Assembly (NCBI GenBank): GCA_944548615.1
Contig: OX155960.1
Location: 35,463,790-35,527,789 of the forward strand
Reading direction: 5' to 3'
Length of the DNA stretch: 64,000 nt
From: Micropterix aruncella
Taxonomy: Eukaryota > Arthropoda > Insecta > Lepidoptera > Micropterigidae
Numbering within the stretch: the first letter of the stretch is position 1; every line of letters begins with the position of its first letter. Both the position numbers and the translations under genes were made by a program. Positions 22,501 through 34,691 of the stretch are shown piece by piece. The notes below the pieces were generated by a model. That model was not told the DNA's origin. It did not search any database and was given only the letters and a program-made list of their open reading frames with translations.

Positions 22501-23547
22501 TAGGGATGTAACCGATTACGAAACGATAATTATTAGTGTTGTCGATTAATCGGAATCATAGATTGTTACCTCAGTTATTCAGCGATTACGGACGGATAAA
22601 AAACCAACGAAACCGACTAAGAAAACCATGATAAAACTTCTAAAAAATGAAAATCCCAGACATGCTGACATAATAAGGAATTTCTAAGTGTCCTCTGAAC
22701 TACTACGCAATGGCATCTTCAAGCGCGGAGAATCAGTATCCTATATCGAATATTGCAAGAAACATCGCTCAAGTACAGTGTATAATCTTACCTTCTTACC
22801 TTATTTATGCACACCCAATATTCCTCATAGCTCTGACCCACGACGACTATTGGTGTTTTGTCTTCTAATCGGAATCATAAATTATTACCTCAATTATTCA
22901 GCGATTACTGGCGGATATAAAACGGAAGAAACAAACTAAGAAAGCCTAGATAAATCTTTCAAAACATGAAAATCGCAATCAGGCTGACATAATAAGATTT
23001 AAGTGTCCACTGAACTACTAGGCGATGGCATCTTCAAGCGCAGAGAATCAATTTTGTAAGCAATATCGCTTAAGAACAATGTTCCTCATAGCTCTGACCC
23101 ACTATAATATTGTCGCAATAATAGATAATACTCAAGAAAATCATACAAAAATATCTGTCATTTCAATTACTTTCAATAGCATCTGAAACACTATTTTCAA
23201 TAGCATCATCTATCATCTAATAACAAATAAATGCAATGTTTTTTCGTTTCTTGTTACTATTGTTAATGTCAAGTACATGTCTTTATTCTTAAGTAATACC
23301 TAATACAACTTAAATAGATAAAATCGTTGCATTTCAAAAATTGTGCTAAAATTAATTTGGTTAATATTACACATTCGTATAATTAGATTGCTTATGTATG
23401 TGTGAATAATACGACACGAAAGCATCTACTGTGCAACAGTGTATTTTACATGTTGAACTGGGACAATAATCAGAATCGTAATTGTAATTGGCGATTATAT
23501 TCAGAATCGGATTCATAACCGGTAAAACAATAATCGTTTCATCCCTA
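22501..23547 (+). mobile_element. Non-autonomous hAT-like element with internal duplication
   Basis: The left end TAGGGATGTAACCGATTA and the reverse-complemented right end TAGGGATGAAACGATTA form terminal repeats of the hAT type. The flanking octamers ATAAAAAA and TTAGAAAT match at 5 of 8 positions, a possible decayed 8-bp duplication. Inside, AATCGGAATCATARATTRTTACCTC starts at 22548 and again at 22867, and most of that 319-bp unit is repeated, including TGAACTACTA and GATGGCATCTTCAAGCGC. No transposase ORF is left. Confidence 0.6.
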
Positions 23548-23559
23548 TTAGAAATAAAT

Positions 23560-24510
23560 TTAAAATAGATTTGGTCCCTGGCGGCTAGACAAAAGTAATG
23601 TTGTTATAATGCTTTATATTTCCAACTTTTGTTTAGAAGCTCGATCATTATCCGAATATCCGATAACTAATTAAATCGAGTAGCCACAGTGTAGACACTG
23701 TTGCATCAGTAAATTTCCCTTGAATATTTCATTATTTCAGTAACTGAAACTTCTAGAGCGGTTGCTAGACGACGCCACATTTCCTACCCGCCGCATTTAC
23801 TTTCGTCTACCGTCCAATTATTATAATGAAGCATACGACATTCGAAAACCACGCGCACGGATACTCTACCCATATCTAAATGAGAAAATGACTCGTATCT
23901 TCGCGTAGTCGTTCTGTAAAAGACTGATTAATACATGAACTTCAAGAGATATAAAAAAAATACAAACTGATTCCTAATTCTGGTAATTTGAACCTTTTTT
24001 TTCATATATGTAAAAATCTATCATTCTATACTTTCATCATTCACTGATATTATATCCACAATGAAAAAAGAAAATAGCTATTTGAATCGCCACCATTGCG
24101 CTTTGTTTTCCTAAATTTTATGCCTGAGAGAGCTCAAAGCAATATTAATTATTACCAATCTAGAAAATATTTTATTTATTTATTGTACTATATATTTATT
24201 TATTGACATATGTATTACGAACATTAGAATGTACAACGAAAGGGCTCTAGTATTCGGCAATTAATCAGTCGCGCAGGAAAAAACAAATTAAACCCATAGC
24301 CTCATTGCATACCTATCTGAGCAAAATCGCATAATCCTGATATTTTACATAAGATATTGATTATTGCATATGGTAATTCGTTCGGTTATATGGAAAACGT
24401 TGTTAAAATTCTTACTTGTATAATAATTACACACACACACACTGTAATATTCAGTCATACACTCACAAATTAGTTGAAAGGAATTAGGAGTATTATTACG
24501 CAACACCAAT
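23560..24510. other. AT-rich intergenic DNA, no gene seen
   Basis: A short (AC)n tract lies at 24431-24442. Otherwise featureless. Confidence 0.4.
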
Positions 24511-24514
24511 AATT

Positions 24515-24660
24515 ATCTTCTAGCAACTTTTTTTTCTTATTAAGGAAATATACAGCTATTACAATAAATACATTTGGTACAAAATTATTAGGTTAAAAAA
24601 TAAAGCTAATTACATGTTTCCACTTAAACATTCATAATTTAAACACTTAAAGCTCCCTTC
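24515..24660 (-). mobile_element. LINE 3' UTR remnant
   Basis: On the plus strand: TTATTAAGGAAATATACAGC, TTTGGTACAAAATTATTAGG, AACATTCATAATTTAAACAC. These blocks recur in order at 31185-31305, where the reverse strand carries a LINE-like 3' tail. No coding part remains. Confidence 0.5.
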
Positions 24661-24814
24661 CGAGTTGACGCGACTAAAAATTTAGGTATTTTTGCAATGC
24701 CACGCGCCCGCGCGCTTTCGATATATACATAAAGATGTATAGGTATACCGCGGTGACAAGGGAATACGTCCCACCGTTGGCAGTGCACGAAACAGGCCCT
24801 GGATACACTAATAA

Positions 24815-25203
24815 AGACGCAAAAACTGCTGTTACGGATAATTTATAGGAAACGTAATGACTACCCGTCAGAGCGTCTTTTCAAGGAGTCTAAAGTTCTG
24901 GACGTCAAGCAATTGTTTATTAAATATGTGATGATATTTTTTCATAAACACAAAGATAGAGATGATCAAAGTCAGTAAAACTGCAATACTCGAAGTTCAC
25001 GGAAACAAAATTTCCTTATTCCTCGAGTGCAAACAACATTTGCACAACGACAAGCTTTTTTCATTGGTCCCAAATTATATAATGACATAGAGGAAAAATG
25101 GAAACACCTAAAGAGCAATCAATAGTTTAAAGACAATATTAATAAATGGTTATTTGTATTAGGGAGGTCTAAATCTGAAAACTTGGTTTGTAAAGCGTAT
25201 GTA
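24815..25203 (+). pseudogene. Jockey/Kibi-like LINE ORF2 C-terminal remnant
   Basis: A single frame from 24820 reads QKLLLRIIYRKRNDYPSERL, then FKESKVLDVKQLFIKYVM, HKHKD, a stop, NCNTRS, FLIPRVQTTFAQRQAFFIGP, KLYND, a second stop, and INKWLF. This matches the C-terminal region of Jockey-clade ORF2, which usually reads LFKELNVL..QLF..HNY.TR..PKVRT.F.....GPKLYN.LP. Two in-frame stops make it non-functional. The AT-rich sequence after it is probably its 3' UTR. Confidence 0.75.
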
Positions 25204-25535
25204 TAACGGTTAATTTAAAAATAATATTGTAAATTTATATAAATTATTATGCATATATTAGTAGTATATCATATCCTATTTTTATATATATTATTTCATA
25301 TTTTTTAGCACTGCTGTTATAATTGTATTTATATATTTTATTAAATTATAAATAGGTTTATGCCATATAGCATTTATTATTTATTGAAAACGTATTTACG
25401 TATATGAGTATTTGCCATATTGTATTACCAACAATGTATTATTCTTACAAATTTAGTATTTTGATTAGTATTATAGTGTTATTTATTTATTATTGTATAT
25501 TATTCAATCTTAATTAAGTTCGCACCCTACAATTC
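25204..25535. other. AT-rich junction between two facing LINE fragments
   Basis: Sequence of very high AT content, consistent with the 3' UTRs of the plus-strand fragment before it and the minus-strand fragment after it meeting tail to tail. No gene. Confidence 0.4.
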
Positions 25536-25539
25536 CCTA

Positions 25540-26430
25540 AATCATAAGACTTTGGCATAGAGCTTTGTAGGTGATTTTAATTGTTTTCCGAGATAATACA
25601 TTGCGCAGTTCACGAAACACATATATTAGTTTCCGTAATCGATCAGAGAGTTGAATTATGTGCTTAGACCAATTCAGCTTAGAATCCACATTTATTCCAA
25701 GATATTTTATGTTATCTACAACATCTAGTCGTTCACATGAGCATGTGCAGTCTTTAAGGCAAGTGAGAGTGGATTTTAAAGAATCTGGAGATATGAACTG
25801 ATCGTAAGCTAAAGTTCATTACTTTGGTTTTCGACGAGTTAATTGTTAAAATACCTATGTTTATTTAGCCACTTACTAACGGTGTCCAGAGTATTTTGTT
25901 ATTTTTGTGACTTATGCCGAATTAGTCGCTTCCGTTAACAAGATCGTATCGTCTGCTAATGAGATGACTTTCGCATTAAGTTGGAGTTCACATAATTCAT
26001 TAATATATATTAAAAACAGGAGTGGCCCAAGCACACTCCTTATGGAACGCCATATCTTATATTTAGTTTCTCACTGATCTAGCTATGTTTTGCTGTCACC
26101 TGAGATCTGTCATCAAAGTAACTTCTAAACCATTCCATGGATACCCCTTTAACTCCAAACCTCTCCAGTTTTTTACAGAGAATCGGGTGAGACACCGTGT
26201 CAAATGCTTTTGATAGGTCGAGGAACGCTGCCATAATTTTTCTCCCCTTATCAATATTTACTGATATATATTGGGTAACAGCGTTAATTGCATCTTGCAT
26301 TCCTCGACCTTCTCTGAAGCCGAATTGGTTAGTTGAAAGGAGCCCCTCAGCCTCGACGTGTTTTATAAGCCTCTTTTTTACATTTTTTTCAATTACTTTT
26401 GAAATTATATTTTGAAAAGATATCGGTTGA
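25540..26430 (-). pseudogene. Decayed LINE reverse transcriptase
   Basis: The minus strand gives FQNIISKVIEKNVKKRLIKH, NQFGFREGRGMQDAINAVTQ, then KIMAAFLDLSKAFDTVSHPI (first catalytic Asp) and LERFGVKG. After a frameshift come fragments of the GPLLFLIYIN and ISLADDTI regions and a C-terminal thumb part. The longest open piece is 26079-26300 (73 residues). The protein is broken by several stops and frameshifts. The motifs place it in the Jockey/CR1 group; the finer clade is not determined. Confidence 0.75.
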
Positions 26431-26439
26431 TAGAATTAA

Positions 26440-27639
26440 ATATATATTTTTCTTACAAATTTTTTGTTCCTAAATTCCTTTTATAGAACAGCAACGTCAT
26501 AGATAAGAACCCAATATATTATATATAGACATACAAAATATAGCTCTTTACTTATGTAGGTATATGTGGCTGTAATGTTTGGCAATATAATATACATAGA
26601 CTTCTCTCTCTTATCGAGTTCGATATTTCCTTTACTACATTTATCTATTAGATGCATAGTAAACTCGTAGCGGAGACCATCGCCATTCAAGCAAGCCACT
26701 GGAAACCGGTGTAAATTTTCAGACTTCACAGATTTTCAAGAGAGACTGCCGCGCCGTTGGGTTTGACCGCGAATTGCTCTTCGTTTACCGCGCAACGTTG
26801 AAATTTCAGTCAGGTAGGGCCATTTCGTTTAATCTGGCACAAAAAGTGGTAAGAAAAATGAAAAGTGTAAAGTTTATCTCACTGCGCCCGGCATTAGCAT
26901 TCCCTCTTTTGAGTTTAAGTGAGAGAATAACGAGGCAATTAAGGACGCCGGCGAATTTATTTACTCCTACGCTGGCTTTAACTACTTTTCGAAGTAATTT
27001 CATTTTGTGGTGTTTTCGCTGCGGCAAACCTAGCGCCGCCGAAATACTCCATTCTGAGAGTGGGCCTCCACTCCATAAGGCGGGATTAAACTTTTAGATG
27101 GCACGGCACACGTGAATGTATCATTAGACGAAGCGTTTAAGTGAATTCAGTCTTACGATGATTGCAAGTTACTTGATATTATGATATAATCATAAAGAAA
27201 TTCGTCTGCATTAAATGCGTTCTTCAATAACTATGTATACTCAATTCAATTCAATTTAATTCTATATTTCGAATAGAATTCTATATTACTACCAGTGAAT
27301 AATTACAGAAATAAATACAGTTTGATAACAAGAACAACAATTTGAAAAAATTTAAACACTACTGCCGGGTTTTTATTTTTTTAAACAATTTATTCGCGCT
27401 AAAAAGCGCGTTTGTTAGCAAATAAACGTCGTCGTTGAAACCAAATTCAATTTGCGGAAGCTCCGCTACGTCCCCGTTGACGCGTATTTTCTATCCAGTG
27501 ATTTAAGACGACTGCGCATTCTGTGGGTTGGTCTACGGGCCGTGTCCAAGGCCCGTCGAGCGGGGCTTCATTGGAGTCGGGCTTATTAACCCGGCTTCCA
27601 GAGTGTGACGTCGGAGGGCTGCGCGCCCATTATATAATA
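26440..27639. other. Intergenic DNA with GC-rich stretches, no gene seen
   Basis: The stretch at about 27440-27640 is GC-rich (GGGCCGTGTCCAAGGCCCG, GACGTCGGAGGGC). A 107-codon frame at 26774-27097 has no recognisable domain and no start or splice context that persuades me. Confidence 0.3.
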
Positions 27640-27775
27640 CTCAGGACGACATAATGGTTCTCTCAATACCACACACTTCTAAATTGGTTCAAGCGTTTAG
27701 AAGTTATGGTGGAATAAAAAAGTTGGAATAAAGCGTTTAGAAGTTATGGCAGCCAGTCGTTTAAAAATTACACCT
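27640..27775 (+). mobile_element. CACGACTGCC-family MITE fragment
   Basis: The right-hand block (ACCACACACTTCTAAATTGG, CAAGCGTTTAGAAGTTATGG, TGGAATAAA) is followed by a partial duplication of GCGTTTAGAAGTTATGG. The rest of the element is missing. Confidence 0.55.
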
Positions 27776-29555
27776 GTTACGGATTTATAATTACAGAAAT
27801 TACGTTGACAACTACTTAATAAAACTAAATTAGCTGAAATGTTAGTAGTACGTAAGAGGCTTGTGTTTAGTGTGTGTCTGTGTGTGTTGAGTGTGTGGAT
27901 GTGGAGTGTGAGCGTTAGCCTTATTGTGAGGGTCTGTTATCTAGAATGTCCAATATAATGTGTAGACGTTTTTAAGTAAATATTATCTTTTATTTAAAAA
28001 CTGATATAAAATAATAGTAATTGTGATAAAAGTATAATAATAGTAATACTGATCAGTAAGATAGCTAAAACGAATAGTCAGTTATTGTTTTGTTTAAGAT
28101 TTGATGTACTGAGTATTTATAAATGCTTATGGAGTTATTTAAATAAGACAATACCATTTAAACGAGTGTTAAAAAGCTCACAACAGTGTGAGAGTAATCC
28201 GATTCTGGATGAATTTGTTTCAAAACCTGGCAATCTAAAAAGATTAAATTGGCCCATGGGGAGTTAATTTTGATCTCGCCCACTAGGTCAGAGTAATCGA
28301 ATATGACATTCATTATTTTTTAAAGTATAGAGCACCATTCAAGCTGCTCAGATAAAAAACGAATCTATACTTAAACAGATAAAAGACTACTCAGCAAACA
28401 GAACATAACACATAATATACTAGATATACTCAGCATACAAAAAAAATATTGTTTTAGGTTTTTTTTTAAACCAGTGACGATTCCTTTTGTTAAATATACC
28501 AGTATGTTAATACATAAATATCGTTGGATAACATAATGATAAAAATATGTACTTCCCAAAAGTAACATTCTCAAAAAAATCTCATTAGAAATGGTTTTCG
28601 CATAATATTTTATTGCACCAATTTGGTTTAAAAATAGGATTTTTTTTATGGAAAAAAAAGAAAAACCTACAAAGTCGACGAACAAATGATGTGTTCAAGT
28701 AGGCGTCGCTATGCTGATGGCACAAAGAGTATCGATATATATCATACGTATCATCGTATGAAGAATTCCGGAGCAACTTAAAATAAAATAGGTTAAATAT
28801 TGCCGCGTTCGGATGCCGCTATTTCTATTAGTTATGAATTATTTGTTAGCGTTTAAGTACAACTAAAAAAATTAAACAGGGTCTGAGCATTTTCCAGTGA
28901 AATTTTTAATTAAGTGCTCCTCTTGTTTAGTCTTTCTTCACACGCGTACCATTTAATTAAATTTCCTGATTAATGGCACTACTTCTAAATGGTTTATTAA
29001 AAGTTATTTAATGATACACTTGATACGCGTTACTCGATCCGCCACTAATTTCTATCATCACTAATAATTCAAAAAATATCTGCATTTTAACCAATTCAAA
29101 GGGGTCTTCTTTCTACCAGTATGTCTATATTTTGTTTTTCTTCATCTTGTTTTCCTCACTTCAAATTTGAGGTTCTATTTGATATATGAATTCTCATAGC
29201 ATTCACGATTTCTTTGTCTTGAATTTCAATTAATATATATAATATTGTTATTTATTTTTTTCCAAGTCAATCTAACCGCCTCTGTTGTTTAATTTAAATA
29301 TTTCTTTGATGGCAGCTTCAGTTTTAAACTCATATGATTTATGTTTTTTTCACTCGATTGCACTGTTTTTTTTTTTGGTATATTAACTATATTTAACTTT
29401 TTACTAACGAATCTACGATAGTCATATCCTCATGATATACTCCGCCACAAAGCATTGGTCAAAGCGCCGATCAGTCATAACAGTGCCGTCAAACCCCGTT
29501 TCGCAATGCGTGTCCGCTATATCGCAACATGAATTATTAAAGCGAACAAAGCGTG
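27776..29555. other. AT-rich intergenic DNA, no gene seen
   Basis: A TGTG-rich patch lies at about 27868-27905. Only short frames otherwise. Confidence 0.4.
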
Positions 29556-29559
29556 CTCG

Positions 29560-29815
29560 CTGTAAGTAAACACCGCACGGTCTTTCGGATGCGATCGTGC
29601 ATGTCATTCGTTCGTTTGCGGATCGGACCCAGTATCGGCCCGGGCGCCGCGGCGCCTGACGGGTTCGCTCGGTCCGCCCGGAACCCCAATCACCCGGAAG
29701 TTCACATGCAAATCCGGCATGAGCCTAATGGCCGAAATATATTTCTGCTTGGATCCATCGCGGGGATTTTGAACGGTCGTATATAAAGATGGCGGAGTTT
29801 TTTGCATAATAACCC
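29560..29815 (+). promoter_or_regulatory. GC-rich island with octamer, TATA box and AAGATGGCGG
   Basis: Within about 120 bp there is a perfect octamer ATGCAAAT (29706-29713), a CCTAATGGCC homeodomain-like site (29724), a TATA box ATATAAAG (29781-29788) and AAGATGGCGG (29786-29795). The last fits the YY1/Pho core and overlaps the TATA box. Upstream is CpG-rich sequence (GGCCCGGGCGCCGCGGCG near 29638). This arrangement could be a plus-strand core promoter, but no ORF with clear homology follows within 1 kb. It could also be a conserved enhancer. Confidence 0.35.
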
Positions 29816-30694
29816 TATATTCTTCTTGTTCGCTTGCTATTACCGGAACACCGGAAATAGAATAAATTAAAAATATTGATTAATGAACAAACAATGCCAT
29901 GTGGTCTTTATGAACGTCTTCGCGTGGCGTTCGGATTGGAATATGCAGGATATATTTTCAGAAGCTGTATAGAAAGTAGTTGAAATATCTAAATTAAAAC
30001 AAGATTACTTAACGTACTTAAACGATTTGATATTTTTAACATTCTCACAAAAATATAAAACAAAAAAAATCGTTGAATTTAAATATTTATCTCTCTCATT
30101 TGGAAAATACGCGGTTGTGAAATATTTACATATCAATTTTACCGACTGACTTGATACATAGAAGATTAAAGATTCACCAATTATTGAGTAGAGAGAATAA
30201 TTTATTTTTGTGTGAGTGTAGTATGTAAGGGTGTGTTTACATGTAGAATATGTGTGTCTGTGGGTAGGAGAGGGTGTATAAGTGTGTAAGTTGTGGGTTA
30301 ACTCGAGAGTAAATGCATAAGGCTATTCTTTGTGCGGACTAAAATTGGATAGTATATTCTACTCATTAATGGTTGCTTAGCTACGTATCATTGAATTTGC
30401 GTGTCAGGCATCATCATACGTTGACAGCAGAATTATGGCTTGTTTTGCAGCTTATAGGCAAATAAAACACACGAAATCGCCTTATATGGGATTACTCTAT
30501 TAAGCACGCTCAGTGACACGACCCAATAACTCAGGATCCAGATCAGCCGCGTGAACAGAGCATCTACCTGTGTGCTTGAGCCTAACATCGTATGGTCACG
30601 GTAATTCAATCGCCTTACGGATACATTTTATATTCTTTCGACCCGGTCACTGTAAACGGCAAAATGTGGTCTCCATTCAGGAGATCCTAATTCA
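29816..30694. other. Intergenic DNA, no gene seen
   Basis: A GTGTGT-rich stretch lies at about 30210-30300. No coding signal. Confidence 0.4.
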
Positions 30695-30699
30695 GTGAC

Positions 30700-31000
30700 A
30701 CTTCTTACGTATGCTAAAATAACAAGAAATATCAACCTCTGGAGTTCCCCAGGGATCGCATTTGGGGCCGTTGTTTTTTAATGTTAACAATATTACGTTT
30801 TATTAACAATATAGCCCAATGCTTCAAGAATAGTGATGACATAATTTATGCGGATTATCGTCTGTATTTAAATACAAGATGATTAAAATAGATTATTTCT
30901 ATATTGTCAAGCCAATTTCTCAAATGTTAACTTCAAAAAATGCTACAAGATTTTACTTACTCGAAATATACACAAAATAGTGAACGTATAAGAGATACAT
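30700..31000 (+). pseudogene. LINE reverse-transcriptase core remnant
   Basis: From 30735 the frame reads TSGVPQGSHLGPLFFNVNNI, the RT motif typical of Jockey/Kibi elements. In another frame from 30835 it reads DDIIYADYRLYLNTR, where the expected FADD-type box has become YADY. A frameshift separates the two, and no thumb domain is recognisable. It is inactive. Confidence 0.7.
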
Positions 31001-31154
31001 TGTCATGTCATTCCGACATGACAATTGCGCGATTATGAAAGTGATGATTACGAAGGCCTACAAAATGCTGAACTTTGCCTTACGCGTCTGCAATTCTTCC
31101 CCAACATTACTCTATTAAAGTTGCTATTCTTTGCGTATTTCCTTAGAGTTCTTG

Positions 31155-31430
31155 AATATTTATTATTTTTTTATTTTTTTATTTTATTATTGTTAAGGAA
31201 ACAAACAGCTTTTACAAAATATTGGGTACAAAAGTTTTAAATATCAAAGATAATGTTAATAACATGTTTGCATTTAAATATTAATAATTTGAACACTTAA
31301 CAGTTTTCTATGAAGAATAAACTCACATAAGGGGAGGTGGAAATTGGGAAGGGGGAGTCATATAAGTAAATAAAATTTTATGTGAATACACGTTCCATAA
31401 TGTATACATATTATTTAAATATATTCTTGA
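31155..31430 (-). mobile_element. LINE 3' UTR remnant with A/TTA-rich tail
   Basis: On the plus strand, TTATTATTTTTTTATT and TTATTATTGTTAAGGAAACA are followed by TTGGGTACAAAAGT and a G-rich segment GGGGAGGTGGAAATTGGGAAG. That segment recalls the G-rich 3' UTR at 370-400. The orientation is inferred from the tail. Confidence 0.5.
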
Positions 31431-31439
31431 TATATTCCT

Positions 31440-32195
31440 AAATACATATTATTAATATTATATTATACAGTGCGATTAGAATGATATGTCAACGCCGTCA
31501 TTAATTATTGCTTTTTTAAGAGCGATAATCGACGAATTTACAATAATATCCACAATAAGAAACGTATTTACATAAGACGCATTGTCTGGTTTTCGCATTG
31601 TCAAATGATTTTTGTACTTTTCTTGTTCTTGGCTCATCTCGTCAAAGACGTATTATAACATTGACACTCTTGAAGAGCAATTTCAACAGGCTGATGTGAC
31701 ATTCTGTTTAAGATTATAAATAATTTAGTTGCAGGCCATACTTAATTCAGAACATTAACAAGGTTAAAACTTCTATTCATGGTTCACCGTAATGCTAACT
31801 ACGAGAATAATTCTCTCTTAAAAAGATGTATGAGACTATACAACGAAAAGTATAACCCAATCAACATATCTGATATTCCGCGGACGACTTTCGATAAATC
31901 CATAAAAAATGAAAACCTAAACAAAAGGCATGGTGTCACAATCAGGTATTTGAACAAATTATAATTTTACCTAAATTGATTAGTTTTATTTCTTTATTTT
32001 TTCGGTAGAAATAATCATTGGTTTTTTAAGGGTATATTGTTTTAAAAAATGTAATTTCATTAATGCAGTATATCTCTGAATAAAAATAATAATAATAAAT
32101 CTAATAAAATAGGCACCAAACTTACGCAATTAATTCTCAGCCTGCTGAAAGAGGTTACCGAATCACAATGGATAGTCTAACGAACGAGGCCTCTG
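31440..32195. other. Intergenic DNA, no gene seen
   Basis: A 61-codon frame at 31779-31964 (NENLNKRHG...) shows no recognised domain. An (AAT)n patch lies at about 32085-32096. Confidence 0.35.
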
Positions 32196-32199
32196 AATC

Positions 32200-32640
32200 A
32201 ACACTGAGTTAATGCTTGGTGTTCCATGTCATCCATAAGAGCCATTCCATGGTGTTTGTAAGTGATCAATCCATCAAGACAACCGCCATTAGCGGTGCGG
32301 TCATCAATTAACGAGGCCAATGTAAGGCGATATGAGATCGGCCGAAACGGAGAATATAACAAATTGCATTGGACAGTGGGCCATTTCATTGGGCGAGTAT
32401 CGGCTCCAACTCAAATGCACACTCGATCTAAATTGTTTCCAACGGAATCGGGTTGGGCGTCCGTTACGTATTTGAAACTGGAAACTTCGCAAGAAACGGA
32501 TGACGGCAATAAAGGAATATCCTAGCAGGGGTGCACTTTCGCGGCGTGGATTGCATCGGCCATTCGACGGGAGTTTATACGAGATCAGACGACATTACAC
32601 GTTTTATGATATAATCCGATACCTTTCGATGCATATAGGT
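32200..32640. promoter_or_regulatory. Single-copy GC-moderate island (candidate conserved non-coding DNA)
   Basis: The block contains GCCATTAGCGG and CATCAATTAACG (homeodomain-type) within a 440-bp stretch less AT-rich than its flanks. It matches no repeat in the window. Overlapping frames on both strands (62-87 codons) share no domain. The regulatory role is inference only. Confidence 0.25.
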
Positions 32641-34032
32641 GCAGGGTATGTTAATTCTAGCTATGATTATGATTGTTATATCACAAGCTGCGTTGATAAC
32701 TATCCTAATCATAGGAACATACTGTTGATGATATCGATGCAAACATTAAGCTTCTGTTAGGTCCATTCGGCGTGATAAAGAAGATATCACGGCAAGCTTC
32801 GGCAGCATGAGAAGTAAAGAAGTCTCCGAAACATTGCGGAGCACAGTACGATATTCAAATTTGTAACGTACGATACGATATCCGAATATGTAAAGTAGTT
32901 TTTATGCATGCAGGTTCGCGAAGGCACACTGAGAAAATATAACTCTGTAATGCACGGAAATACTCATGTTTCAAAAGGAATTACGTATATAACATGTACT
33001 GTTGTCCGTACGTATGTATCAACATTTGTAACGATGTAGTTACCATGTCACGGGCATGGTTACTACACGGCACATTCATTACGGCGCACAACGATATCTT
33101 GCTTTTACCATGACAGAATGTTATTACATACGTAAGGTTTTAGTCAGTTACAAGAATCATGTTGAATCTACATTATACCGTTATTTTCGTATTACCCATA
33201 CAGATAATGATAAAGATATATTCGAGTAATGGTGTTTCAACAAAATTCCTTATAATTCAACAAAGTTACGATTGAAGCATAATTATCCTGTATAAAACCA
33301 TAATAACAAAACGGTAATGTGGTTCACTATAGCAATAGGAAAAGAAGATATACAGGCCTGGCTCGAGATTTCAAATAGTTGTGAAAAATAAGATGTGGCG
33401 GCTCGGCTTTGAAACCGGTCTAAAACTGGAGGAGGGTACTCCAGCCGAGGTATTGCAGTGCGCCCCTGGAAGGATTTGCGAACACACTAACGGCGTCGAA
33501 AACAGCACGTCAGCATGAATTAAACCTATTCCAATGTTTTAAGAGCTTATACCTTAGACCTTAGTCCTTAAAAACTAGACCCAACTAGACCTGCATTTCT
33601 TGAATGTATTCATGACTCACGGGACTCGTCATATGCTTGATTGCCAAACAGGTCCATGCTATGGATTTATATAACTGTAGCATGATTTTAAAAAGATTCC
33701 ATGGATTTAGATATTTAAATATCAACAAAATACACAACTGAATCGAGACGGTCTGAAAATGAAAGATAATATACAAAAATTGGAGGATGCAAACGAACCT
33801 TGATATTTGTATTGCATTATTCAAAAGTAATAATATTTATCGTTTCTTTTATTTTAATATCTACCATTTTATACTTTATTTTTACCATTTTCTTCTTGCT
33901 AATGAAATATAACTATGTGTCATTGACACATATACTTCCTATTAATTTGGCAACTCACACATCGGCGTTGCTATTAGCAAAACGAATTCTTTAAACCCTG
34001 AAATGACTGGCAATTAGCTCGGGTTTGCCTAC
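32641..34032. other. Intergenic DNA, no gene seen
   Basis: No coding or repeat signal beyond short inverted motifs such as CATGTCACGGGCATGG near 33045. Confidence 0.4.
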
Positions 34033-34200
34033 GGCAAAATGTATATAAATTTATATTTACATTTACATTTACATTTACATAGAGCGGGGTTTACTATAGA
34101 GCTATAGCATTACTATAGAGCGGATTACTATAGAGCGGCGCACATTTACATTTATATTTACATTTATATAAATTTATATACATTTTGTATACATTTTGCC
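34033..34200. repeat. Foldback element with GGCAAAATGTATATAAATTT ends
   Basis: The left end GGCAAAATGTATATAAATTT and the right end ATTTATATACATTTTG...ATTTTGCC are inverted repeats. Inside are (ACATTT)n-like runs on both sides and three or four copies of ACTATAGAGCGG in the centre. The right arm carries an extra GTATACATTTT insertion. No ORF. Confidence 0.65.
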
Positions 34201-34691
34201 ATAGCATCCATTATTGGACGCCTCACATGTGAGGGGTATAATTCATCTCTAAGCTTATTATAAAGTAGTTCGACAGCTACAGATCAACCCGTCAAAAATT
34301 TATCGCGCATTCGAATAAAAATCCTCAGATAAAACGAATCCAACCAAATTCATCCATCATTTCGAATCAAATCCACGCTCGAACGGATGCACCCCACTCG
34401 CGCGGATAGTGGGCATTACTGCAAATGAACGGTAGGAAAGAGAAAATTGGACCCCGTATCTCGATATCTGATGGGCCCATTTATCAAATTCTTCCGTATC
34501 ATCAGCGCTCTCTCCGCAACTCATTGTTCGTCTAGAAATAACGAAATTATATTCCTTTATAGAGCCGCCGCACGTACGAGTTTATGATCGAGAAAATGAG
34601 GTATCTCAGCGGTTTATGTTATAAATGCGTCGTCTTCAATTGGTCGCCAGATTAGTAGTTATACCCAAAAGAATAATAGACAAAATTTTAA

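Noticed and set aside
26774..27097. 107-codon plus-strand frame
   Set aside because: No homology recognised, ends in AT-rich DNA, and an antisense frame of 73 codons covers the same stretch.
32262..32525. Overlapping 62-87-codon frames on both strands as a possible host gene
   Set aside because: No domain, no splice context and no codon pattern; more likely non-coding island.
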